DNA of 64,000 nt from the NCBI GenBank assembly GCA_905250025.1, contig CAJNOJ010000259.1:78544-142543 (forward strand). Reading direction: 5' to 3'. Source of the stretch: Adineta ricciae (lineage: Eukaryota > Rotifera > Eurotatoria > Adinetida > Adinetidae). Position numbers and translations under genes: made by a program. Of the stretch, positions 34,448 to 44,874 are shown piece after piece (the stretch's first letter is position 1; the number at the start of each line of letters is the position of its first letter). Under the pieces are notes generated by a model. The model worked only from the letters and a program-made list of their open reading frames with translations, did no database searches and had not been told where the DNA came from.

Positions 34448-37193
34448 GGATATCAATTTGTCCTAGAACGATTTTATTGGAGAACGAGAACTTCTACAAT
34501 AATCAAAGATGCAATGCTTTTTTTTTCTTCTCTGATCTACTTAACACTTTTTACAATAAGAACAATAACGTTATCCTTTATTTGCTTCTTATTCTTCCTA
34601 TGCGAATAAACCAAAATATAATACTGTTACGAATATTCTGTTCAACGGTGTCTTGTATATAAATTTTTAATACTTAAAACAATAGAACTTAATAGGAATT
34701 TTCACAATTTCCGTAGAAGTTTAGAGTTGCTAAGTTGTGTTGACAACTAACTACTCGCTTTTATTTTATTCTTCAACAAGAAAATGTTGAAAATATTGTA
34801 GTCTCATCTACTCTACCTGTTTTGTTTATTTCATCCTGTTTACCTCCAGGTTTCAACAAGATCTTTATTTATGAATTCGATTTACTAAAGAAAACTTGTA
34901 ATAATACTCAAATATTTCCATTTACCCGTATAAAACTATTCCATGACAATAAAATATTTCATTTGGCAATTAGCAAGGGGATCTTATGTTCAACGCATGA
35001 CTTCAATGGTGACTAACCATTTTTTTTGTGCTCGGATATTTTACAAATCAATTTTCGAAGTTTTCATGAAAACTATTGTTGTGAAGAATCTAATATACAG
35101 GAATAGAATCTTTTGAATTCAAATATTCTATCATTTCTCGTTGCCGTGGTTTGAGACAATGCACTGACAGTATAATACAAAATAATTCAAATTTTTCAAA
35201 TGATTCTGCGTTGACTTTCTAGATTTTACTCTCGTCCTTTTTGCTTTGTCTATCTTTGTCTTACGAGGCTCTTGGTGAGTGTAACAACATGAATACTTTC
35301 ACAAAGAGTCTTTCAAAATAACTAAGAGTCAAAATCATAGTGCTCTCAAAAAAAAAGAATATGTCTTATTTACAGATACTGAACAATGGAAGAATTTCAA
35401 ATTTTATAGATTTTAACGTTTTATTTCATAGTATAAAGTCTGAGATAAAATACACATGCTGAATAAAAATAGATTTCATCATGATGTTCCTCGAAATCTA
35501 AGTACATTCTATCTCGGCATTCATTTTTTTGTGCTAAAACGAACTGTTTAACATTCCTTTCGTCCGCTTTAATAAAATTTTCTTTATTCTAGCGATAAAT
35601 ACTCAATATATAGATGATACCCCTTCCGAAAATTTTTAACTGCAATTCATTTTGCAGATCTGTTAGTTCAAGTTTAAAGATTTTCTATTACTATGGAAAG
35701 ATGAAAAGATTCTCAGTGATATCCATACGCTGATGTCTTAATGATTTAAAAATTTCGAAAAAGATAGACTCATAGCGACGCTCTATGAAGACGCAAAATA
35801 AGAAAACGTACTTTTATCGATGGATGACTACTGGCGATGTTGTTCTGGAGAAGAATGGCGATATGTATGAGAATATGTACTGAGAGAGAGGTACTTTTCT
35901 TCACAACAATGTTCATCTGTCGTTTTTCTCATGTTTTTCTTTATTACTTTGATTTTCTCCTTATCTTTACGTGTATATTATTGACTTAGAATGGCAAAAT
36001 ACTCGAATTTAGTACTGAAGACGAAGCATTTAGAAAGAAAACCAGTCGCAAAAGGTTCCAACTTCCCATAAAAATATAAAAATTTTCTATCAATGAATAA
36101 TCTGGAAGCACCGCTCTATCTACACCTCCCGTTTAAACTAATTTCATATTATATTATAATGAATGTGCGTATCGATATTGATTCAAATAAGTATTGCCTT
36201 TTATATATGTAATTATATTCACAGGTACGCGTACCTAAAAACTTGATGCCAACGCTGCCATCTGTTTCTTTGCCTATCTACATGAAATTTTTCACTACCA
36301 AAATGTTTTGTTTGGACAATTGAAATTATTCAAGATTACTTCTTCTGTTGCCTCATCTTCTTCATTTATTTTCTGATTTCCAACATGATACGATCGATCG
36401 AGCTAAAATGCTTTCGGAGACAAAGTTTTCGAACAAGCAACCTTTTTAAATAGTATTAGATTCATAGATGAGTTACACGAATTCTTTAAGGTGAGTTATT
36501 TCTTCGAATAGAGATATCACTTTGACAGAAACGTCACTCGGCGGATTTTATTCCGCTAATGACTTATTTCCTTATGATCTTAATAGCCAGTTATATACAC
36601 AAAAAATTTATTGATTCTGATAAAAATAAATAAAATCTCTTAATGTCGTGAAATAAAAAAGGAACCAAAGCACGGTGGTATTCAATCGTTTTTTGTTGAT
36701 CTTTCAAAAAAACGAAAGTTGACATTTCTACTTCTCTAACTCATAAATCTTGGGAAATAATTCACTCGAATGAAATATCTAATTGCCCATCAGATAAAAT
36801 TAGAAAATCATTGTTGCCATCGTCACAAATGCTGTATTCATCACCGATACCTTCACAGTCAGTAGGATAAGGATGTGGGAGGTGTAGGAGTTTGATTATG
36901 GCCGAAATCAGACCATAAGACAGCCTATATTTGTGAAAATATGAATTCGATTTGGACTTGAATGATTAGATTTCTGGATATGGACGGAAAAAACGAAAAA
37001 CATCGGAATCCGATAATATATAACCGATAGAATCTAACGTACTCATTTCGACCTCAGCTATCTCGTACTTTATTCAATTTCTATATTTAATAACTTCGTT
37101 ATTTATCAGTTTGCTTATATTTGTTTTTCGATAAGTGTAGATAGTCGTTTTTTTTAAATGTAAGAACAGAAATATGGTGTTTAGATTTTAACA
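34448..37193. other. Conserved non-annotated interval, copy 2
   Basis: It aligns with 22055-24646 with small indels, for example about 80 extra bases near 35055-35140. The minus-strand frames noted there remain open here (35485-35600 and 36775-36860). No gene was assembled. Confidence 0.3.
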
Positions 37194-38549
37194 ATGAAGG
37201 TAAATAATTATCTCTATTGAGAATATTTCACTTATTTTTTGTTGTGTTTTTAGCTATTTCATTTTTGTATTCTATTTTGTACAGTTGTGTGTGATTTATC
37301 ACTTGAATGGAATAAATTAAAGCATGATTATAAAAAACAACATGCAAATAACGATGAAGAATCTGATCGTGAACAAACCTTCATTGATAACGTTATTCGC
37401 ATACAAAATTATCAACAGATTCATTCAGGCGCCTCATTAACTACGGGAATTAAAGATTTAACTGATGAACGTGTTCATGTAGGTCATTATTACAAAAAAG
37501 TTTCACTGTAAAAAGCAAAACATATTGTAGGAAGTTGTTTCTGATAAAAAATTATCTTTTAAATCGTATCCAATATCATCGAAGCAATCGATTGATGTAA
37601 AAAATTTTCCTGAATCACTTGATTGGCGTGTAAAAGGTGTCGTCTCACCGGTGAAAAAGCTAGGAATAATTGGAGAACACGTCTCTGCTATTGTTAGTAC
37701 TGGTACGATTATCGAAATAGATCTGTAAAGGAAGTTGTATCGTCAAATATGTTTTATATAGAACTTGTGGAAAGTCTTTTTGCTATTGAAAGAAAACAAC
37801 TTATTGAAGGTAGTGTTTCTCGAATATTTGATTGTTGTCCACAGCCAATTGATACTTTCGAATGTATACAAAATATGAGTGGTATTTGTAAAAATAGTGA
37901 TTATTCTTCTGTTCGTCATAAATGTGAACCAAATCAATGCAAGCCATTTGCAACCGTATGTATCTTATATATGCATATATCATGTAGAATATTACTTTAA
38001 AATTCATACAGTTCGACACAATTAAGAGATTGGCAAATAATGATGAGAATACAATGTTAGCTTGGATACAAAAATCAACGCTTTGGGCAAAAATGGATGC
38101 TAGTGGTGAAGAATTTTCAGAGTATAAAGGAGGCATCTATGATAATGATGGGTGTTCAGAAACAATGGTTGCTCACGTGGTATAAACTGAATAAATTCCG
38201 TGATTACATCTCTTTCATCAAATAATATTCTGTTATTTAGTTACAAATTGTTGGTTATGGTGTTGAAGGTGGTAAACTGTTTTGGATATGCAAAAATAAC
38301 TGGGGTAAATAATCATATCAATCATAGAGTTTTTTCATTAGTTTCGATTTTTCTTTTATAGGTGATCATTGGGGAGAGAACGGTTATATACGCATTGCCC
38401 GCGGTAAAAATATGTGTGGCATTGCAACGAATGTCGTACAAATAGATTACACAACGACAAGTAATGCTTCACAGCAACAAATTATTATTCCAACAATTTT
38501 CATCATATTATTAACAGTCATTACGCAAATGATTATCGCCTACTATTAA
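37194..38549 (+). CDS. Papain-family (C1A) cathepsin-like pseudoprotease, copy 2
   Basis: Seven exons in the same positions as copy 1: 37194-37199, 37254-37478, 37531-37702, 37762-37955, 38012-38179, 38241-38304, 38362-38549. The product is 338 residues, one codon shorter in the tail. All splice sites are GT-AG and the frame is intact. The active-site segment reads IGEHVSA, so the catalytic Cys is absent here too, while the His and Asn segments (MVAHV, KNNWG) remain. The shared loss in two diverged, otherwise intact copies argues that the protein is maintained without protease activity. It has the same signal peptide and hydrophobic tail. Confidence 0.88.
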
Positions 38550-39006
38550 TCGATATATTAAGCAGGGTTACCATTCTTTCCGCTTTTAGCGGAAACCATC
38601 CGCTTTTTTTACTTTTTTCCGCTTTTTCATACAACGTTTGGATTAAATGATCGAAAGTCTAAAATACAATATAGTGTCTTTGCTATAAAAATATTATTGG
38701 TGATTTACGTTTCGTATCATTGCCGCCACAATTTTCATTCGATTTTGACGCCTAGTGCTACAAGACCTAAAGTTTCACTCCATATGAAGGCTATCATTGA
38801 GATACTATTGGTGGAGCGAAAACGCCATTGGTTGTAGTATTAATAGCCGGGGATACTGCCCACATCATTTGAATCTTTTTACTCATATAAGATAGCTCAA
38901 TTTCAAGAATTAGAACAACTATTATGATCTATGAAGATGTAAGAACTTTCCGAGAATGAAACTACTGACACAAGTTCGACAAGAACTGAACCGAAATCGG
39001 ATTCAA
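38550..39006. other. Intergenic DNA, conserved between the two blocks
   Basis: No ORF. It includes a copy-specific stretch at 38586-38626 with repeated CCGCTTTT words. Confidence 0.4.
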
Positions 39007-40190
39007 TCACCTGGAACCAGTAACTTCTTCTCGTATTCGATCGGTAAGTGCTTCTAATTCTTGATCATCATCCGAGGTTAACTGTAATTCGACTTGATAA
39101 AGTAGACTCTTATTAACTATTTCTTTAATTACAGTCACTCGAAAAACAGTGTGCATTGAGAAGAGAATTTCATCTTCTCCCTTAAAATAACTCTCCTCTT
39201 TAATGCAAGCAAGTGGTGTCGATGTTAAACAAGGATCAATGGACATTATGAAGAAAATGACCACCGTATCGACTTTTGTCGAAGCATCTCGAGCGAAAAT
39301 GAGCGATACTTTTTCATTTGTACTGGTAGACAAGAAATTATTAAAGGTTATCAGTCCGCCTTCTGCTTTCTAGAGTTTTTCGAAATCTAATTTCGTAAGA
39401 CCTTGTCCTCGATCAACCACAAAAGATTTGCCATCATAGGCACTAACATTTTCTTCGTACAGAGCTTGTATTTGTCGATGCACATCACATAGAAAGAAGC
39501 CCATATTTATGATGATATAGGCATTTAAAATTCGTAATACTTGATTGAGCATTTTGTACGTGAAACATTCACGTGTATAACACCATATTGCTTTTTTTGA
39601 AATATAATCATTTTCGAACTCTTGAATTATTTGTAATTCAAGTAAATTGCCGGAAAAAACATCGCGACAACAATTGACTAAGTTCTGCATAGGATCATCA
39701 TCGTAACCGATATCAAGAAGAATTTCTTTGAATATTTGAGTGTACATAAATGTTGGTTCGATTCGATTTAAATTCTCAGTTGAAGCCATTTAATTTGCTG
39801 TGACAAAACTTACAGCTATAAGATCTTGATCAGATTGCTTAACAGACAATTGCAATTCTTGACAGATCTCGTTGATATTTGTATAAAACACCTTTAATTT
39901 TGGTCCAGTCTTTAATCCACTCTTCGTGTCTGGATTTATTACCACAGTAGATGAAAATTGTATCTAACTGTGACATTCCATGAATTTCAGGAGTCAGATG
40001 TTGACCTAAATATCCGGATATGATGATGAACACACGTTCATTGTCTATTTGATTGAGCAATTGAATGTATTGATCCGATTGTGTAAACAGATGAACGTTG
40101 TTCACTACGTTCTTCAGTTGAGCCAATGAGTTTTGGTAATCCTTGCTTCTTTCATCAATACTGATATCTACCCAAAGAAGAAGATAGCTT
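39007..40190 (-). pseudogene. ADP-ribosyltransferase (ART, R-S-E type) pseudogene, copy 2
   Basis: The frames 40126-39839, 39789-39370 and 39333-39007 read as one rotifer-type ART protein. There is an N-terminal region (FIIISGYLGQHLTPEIH), a middle region (MYTQIFKEILLDIGYDDD, IWCYTRECFTY) and a catalytic domain (VVDRGQGLTKLDFEKL, then TSTNEKVSLIF and EDEILFSMHTVF). The catalytic ExE is intact here. The gene is broken by a one-base frameshift near 39885, a TAA at 39790-39792 and a TAG at 39370-39372, where copy 1 has CAG. The lesions differ from those of copy 1, so the two copies decayed independently. Confidence 0.75.
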
Positions 40191-40756
40191 TTGAGCTATG
40201 CGTTGTCGTGATTGTCGAATATTGAACGACGGTTTCGATTTCGATTCATTCATTCTTATACTATTGGAATAAAAAGAAAACTCACGTGCTTTTTCGCGTT
40301 ATTTGCTCAAGAACGGACTCCACCTAGTTACTTTTGAGAATAACATTGTGGAGAGCAAAACAACAGAAGACACAAAAAGAAAAGTTCTTGGAAATGCTTT
40401 CAACAGAACGTACAAATTTGAAATCGACAAGCGAACTTATTTGATTTTATTCTTTTCACCGTCCGTTTGACAATACATGTGGGTTCTCCTACATTCTTTT
40501 GCCATCAAAAGCGACGATTGTAGTGAAAATCTTTCATTATGGAGATATTCGACAAAATTTCTTAAATAAAAGATTCAGCGTTTCATAAAAATGAATGCGA
40601 TGTTAATAAAAATCGTTAAAAACTGAACTTCAATCAGCGAAATATGACGTTTGGTGGAGAATCTGATATAGACCAAACCAAGCAGCGAATTTTTTGCTCT
40701 TTTTGCATCTAAAACAAAACTTTTTAAAGAAAAAAACTGAGAAATATTTAAATCGT
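40191..40756. other. Intergenic DNA
   Basis: It aligns with 27190-27765 of block 1. No ORF is supported. Confidence 0.35.
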
Positions 40757-41448
40757 TTACCCTTCAAGAAATTGTTCTTTATTTATTTTTTCCGTAAGTT
40801 TCAGACCAAATTGTTCGAAAATACCTTCAGCAATTTCATTTATCTCCTCTTTTGTTTTGTCTTTTTCATGTATCACTTCCGCCTGTAAGAAAATAAAGTG
40901 ATCTTCTGTTTCAATTCACACGAATTAATTCTGCAAAATCGATTAATCCATCATTTGATAAAATCCATTTTAAATATTCAGTTTTCATCTCTAATAAATG
41001 ACCTCGAGAAAAAATATTCCTATGCACCAAATGAAAAGTCCAAAGCTTCATCTATAGTCTTTTTCCTATGTATAGCCATCGTGAAAATAAATTCAGTTAA
41101 ACTTATGGCTCCATCATTATTTGTATCAAATGTAGCGAATACTTGGCTAAAACAATCGATAAGAACATTCAAAAAACTTTATCGAAGGACATACTCAAAT
41201 GTAACGCCGCGTCTATTTTATCAGATTCAACGGTTTTTTGCCAAAATTTACGAAACTCTTCCATTGTCATTGTAGTATTACCAACAGCTTCTTTTTTAAA
41301 TTGCTGAATACAAAAACGCACGATGAAAATAATTCAAATCTTCCATAAATTCTCTTACCTTGTAATAATTCGGAACTTCTAAAGAGAGAAAAGAAATGTA
41401 AGTTTTAAAGACGATGAATGTTTCTATTTCTTCTGTTATCTTTGTCAT
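40757..41448 (-). pseudogene. EF-hand calcium sensor-like relic
   Basis: On the minus strand, spliced pieces read MTKITEEIETF..., then (after a GTAAGA...TTCAG intron) QFKKEAVGNTTMTMEEFRKF. VFATFDTNNDGAISLTEF follows, a good EF-hand loop, then DGLIDFAELI and a C-terminal KDKTKEEINEIAEGIFEQFG. The order recalls neuronal calcium sensor proteins. One donor has lost its first G (TTGAGTATG). A TAG follows SFGA, and the second EF-hand is truncated. I therefore call a relic, although missed introns could explain part of this. The region is absent from block 1, which keeps only the extreme ends. Confidence 0.5.
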
Positions 41449-41958
41449 TAATATTGACATTTGTTTTAAGTGTTTGAATTTCCAATACAATTCAAATGAT
41501 TTTCAACGATAGTTTATCACAAAGAAAACCAACCTGCTTTAGTTAAGACTCATTGGTTGCCCTTAACTTCGTTGATTCGATAATGAAATATATCGGTACT
41601 GAAAAAACAACAATATTTATAGAGGAGAGACGAAAAATCATCCTCTTCGAATACATAGATAAATACACAATGCTTCAAATAAAAAATCCGATCATCACCT
41701 ATTACACACTACATACAGACTTCGACATTTTTATCGTACTATATATTCCGATGAATCTTTAAAAGAACGTTCATTACTCCATCGATCCATTTACTGCATG
41801 ATACGTATATTCAAAATTCAATGGAAAATATTGTCCATACGTTTAGATATTTTTCATATTGAACGCTCAATAAAGTCGATTGTGATAGAACAAACATATT
41901 CTTTCAAATGAACAAGTAAAATTATTGTCTCATTTCTTTTTATTGAATCCGTTTTATT
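41449..41958. other. Intergenic DNA
   Basis: AT-rich; it aligns with 27775-28101 in its right half. No gene was seen. Confidence 0.35.
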
Positions 41959-42312
41959 TTACAAATTGCTTTTTATCTTTCCTTGTTGATAAGAAAATCT
42001 ATGTTTAATCTTAGGACGATTCATTTCATCAGCCTGGCTATAATCGTGAAAAGGTGCATCACGTTGTTTGATTGCTTGTTGAACACCAAATTGAGCAGCT
42101 GTTTCGACAAATTTCATCGCTTCAGGAGTATGACGCATTGAACCATCCAAAATACAACCTAATAATTGTGTTGTATGTAAACCTTGATTTTCATAAACTT
42201 GATTAACCATTAATTTCATTGTGGCTAATTGTGTTACAGGAATTTCAGCTAATTTTTCACCTGTCTTCAATACTTCATTCTCTAGTTGATTAAATGAAAC
42301 TGATTTATTAAT
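41959..42312 (-). CDS. Enoyl-CoA hydratase-like protein, C-terminal part only (copy 2)
   Basis: The last 118 codons of the hydratase found at 28102-29067 end exactly at the N at 42313. The residues shown differ only slightly from copy 1 (ends GKIKSNL against GKTKSHL). The N-terminal two thirds with the active site are missing from the window, so whether a full copy exists depends on the assembly join. Confidence 0.8.
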   Translation of the reverse strand: MNKSVSFNQLENEVLKTGEKLAEIPVTQLATMKLMVNQVYENQGLHTTQLLGCILDGSMRHTPEAMKFVETAAQFGVQQAIKQRDAPFHDYSQADEMNRPKIKHRFSYQQGKIKSNL

Positions 42313-42329
42313 NCAGAGAGTATCAACGG

Positions 42330-43010
42330 ATGGATATCACATTTAGGAATGAAATCTTTGTTACATATTCGATCATCATTTGTTCGGAGAATTAAATCGA
42401 TAAGATATTCATTTGGCTTATTATTCAATGAAGATAATTGTTGAAAAATTATTTTTGAATAAATTTCACATTGGTTGGAAAGACTTGAAACAAATTTCCG
42501 TAGATTTTCATTATCATTCAAAGAGAAATTCAAATTCATCCACTCAATGATAAGATTTTCAGGTAATTTAACTAAATTCGATTTGATGGTGAATGAAGTA
42601 TATCATTTAATGCGAGAAAAACAATGGAATTCGAAGGCAATTGAGATGTAGTTTCAAGAGTTTCGAAGAAAAAAAAACGAACCAATTGGAATAAGCAAAT
42701 TCTCTTGTGTTTTGTTTAATAAAATTTTTCATGTTGTTCATATAAATAATTCCAACTAGTCCATTCACAATAGCTAAATGAATTGATTCAGAAAAACGAA
42801 AATCAACTGAAAGTGAAAACATTTTTTCAGTAATATTTTTGATTGAATAACTTTGAATAAGAGCTTGACGAACAAAATATTCTTGAAATGATAAATGAAA
42901 ATAAAAACCATAAGTTTGTACATAACATACCTTCGGGCAAGATTCGACATTTTCTTGAACCAATTCGTTTCAGCATAGATTCCAATCGAATCAATACTGG
43001 TTTTTTCAAG
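42330..43010 (-). pseudogene. NACHT/STAND-like NTPase remnant
   Basis: The frame 42963-42607 contains YFHLSFQEYFVRQALIQS, which resembles the winged-helix region after NACHT domains (FxHLSFQEYFAA). The frame 42539-42282 may be a downstream helical part. Rotifer genomes carry many NACHT/STAND sensor genes. No P-loop is present and frames shift, so this is a remnant. A second copy of the 3' portion is at 44039-44260. Confidence 0.4.
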
Positions 43011-43579
43011 TAGAACTAGGTATGCCCTACCTAACCATCATACTCCGAGCCTAACAGCTCTTGGACATCTCAGGCGGTTTCCTTGTGAGATCACATTTAT
43101 ATGAGTTGCTCTCAGTAATTATTTGAAAAAATTCTAGCTAGACCTCGGAACCAACTAAAGTCTCTCAGCAGGAACGAAAAGAAGAGATTAGGAACAGCGA
43201 ATCCAAAAAAACCGACATCAGGTTGGAGATCCTCAACGGCAACAACCCTTGGATCAATCATTTTCTAATAACTATCCTTAATTTGCCGTTGACCTGCAGA
43301 ATGCTACAATCTGATGGAATTATATACAGCAAAATTTTAGCATTTTAACGGCGGTATTTTAGCTATAATCCTTTTTCAGTGAAGGAAATAAAAGACTCTT
43401 CACAGGAATTAGAAGAAAATTTTCCTTTCGGTTTGGAATGTTTATTTTATTTGAGAAAAGGAAAGAAAAGATATCGCTTGTATAAATGATCCAGACAAGG
43501 AAGAAGAACGGATGTTGCGTATAGCAACAGGATTTGGAAAAATTGTAAGTTTTTTCTCGTGGTTCTGTATTTCTTCGAT
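43011..43579. other. Noncoding spacer, duplicated at 44260-44874
   Basis: It contains CCTAACAGCTCTTGGACATCTCAGG and GGAACGAAAAGAAGAGATTAGG blocks that are repeated nearly unchanged in the other copy. No ORF. Confidence 0.4.
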
Positions 43580-43919
43580 TTACTTTTTAGTAACAACGTT
43601 TGACACCTTCGCAGTTGCGTTTTTCGGAACTTCAATAGCTGTAGGTTCGTATCTTCCTATTTCACTTCCACTGCCATCATACTTGATTTTTGCGCAACGG
43701 CAAGACATTGCTGCTTGAGGATAATACGGATATCCGGTCTGCATAATGAACTCAGGTGATGAATTTATGTTGAAAAGTAAACCTATCGCTGTTCCAGAGT
43801 AAACATCGGCAGGCGATGCAGTCCATACTCCGGAAATATTAAATCTTAATCTGCTTGTACCGTCAATCGTAACTAAAGTAAGATCTTTTCCTCCTTGGAA
43901 ACCTCTGATTCCGTTGTTG
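43580..43919 (-). CDS. FISUMP protein C-terminus, second copy (partial)
   Basis: It encodes the last 112 residues of the bacterial-type FISUMP protein (NGIRGFQGGKDLTLV ... AMSCRCAKIKYDGSGSE) and is cut by the N at 43920. It ends VPKNATAKVSNVVTKK, ten codons beyond the stop of the longer copy, because the codon after NATA is AAG here and TAG there. It is probably the undamaged C-terminus. Confidence 0.8.
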
Positions 43920-43980
43920 NGGGTCTCAGGAAGCATTGTGGAAAGTTTCACGCCGATAGCTGCTACAGGGGCTGAATGCA

Positions 43981-44015
43981 TAGCGAACAGACAGACAGAC
44001 AGACAGACAGACAAA
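43981..44015. repeat. (GACA)n microsatellite
   Basis: About seven copies of CAGA/GACA occur just right of the N at 43920. Confidence 0.9.
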
Positions 44016-44038
44016 CTTTCTTCTTTATATATATAGAT

Positions 44039-44260
44039 TTCCAACTAGTCCATTCACAATAGCTAAATGAATTGATTCAGAAAAACGAAAATCAACTGAA
44101 AGTGAAAACATTTTTTCAGCAATATATTTGATTGAATAACTTTGAATAAGAGCTGGACCAACAAAATATTGTCGAAATGATGAATGAAAATCAAAACTAT
44201 AAGTTTGTATGTAAGATTCGATATTTTCTTGAGCCAATTCGTTTCAGCATCGATTTCAAT
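44039..44260 (-). pseudogene. NACHT/STAND-like remnant, second copy
   Basis: The frame 44237-44025 (DFHSSFRQYFVGPALIQSYS) is a diverged copy of that at 42963-42607. The shared segment continues (KMFSLSVDFRFSESIHLAIV) and it sits in the same position relative to the FISUMP end. Confidence 0.4.
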
Positions 44261-44874
44261 CGAATCAATACTGGTTTCAAGTACAACTAGGTGTGCCCTA
44301 CCTATCCATCATACTCTGAGCCTAACAGCTCTTGAACATCTCAGGTGGTTTCCTTGTGAGATCACATTTATACGAGTTGGTCTCAGTGATTATTTGAAAA
44401 AATTCTAGCTAAACCTCGGAACCAACTAAAGTCTCTCAGCAGGAACGAAAAGAAGAGATTAGGAATAGCGAATCCTAAAAACCGACATCAGGTTGGAGAT
44501 CCTCAACGGCAACAACCCTTGAATCAATCATTTTCTAATAATTATCTTTAATTTGCCATTGTCCTACAGAATGTTACAATATCTGATTGAATTATATAAA
44601 GCAAAGTTTTAGCAGTTTAACGGCCGTATCTAAGCTATAACCTTTTTCTAGAGAAGGAAATAAAAGAGTCTTCACAGGAATTAGAAGAAAATTTTCTTTC
44701 GGCTTGGAATGTTTATTTTATTTGAAAAAAGGGAAGAAAAGATATCGTTTGCATAAATGATCCAGACAAGGAAGAACGGATGTTGCGTATAGCAACAGGA
44801 TTTGGGAAAATTGTAAGTTTTTTCTTGTGGTTCTGTATTTCTTCGATTTACTTTTTAGTAATAATGTTTGACGC

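Larger units (their letters stand above)
31669..42312. repeat. Second copy of the 18.65-28.46 kb block, bounded by Ns
   Basis: Gene order and orientation are the same in both: helicase fragment, GTAC unit, HExxH gene, cathepsin-like gene, ART, hydratase. Coding and noncoding parts align throughout, with nucleotide divergence of several percent by eye. The block begins one base after N 31668 and ends one base before N 42313, truncating the hydratase. Differences include no solo LTR and one instead of several 142-base units. It also has an extra EF-hand region at about 40795-41655 and different lesions in the ART gene. Confidence 0.85.
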
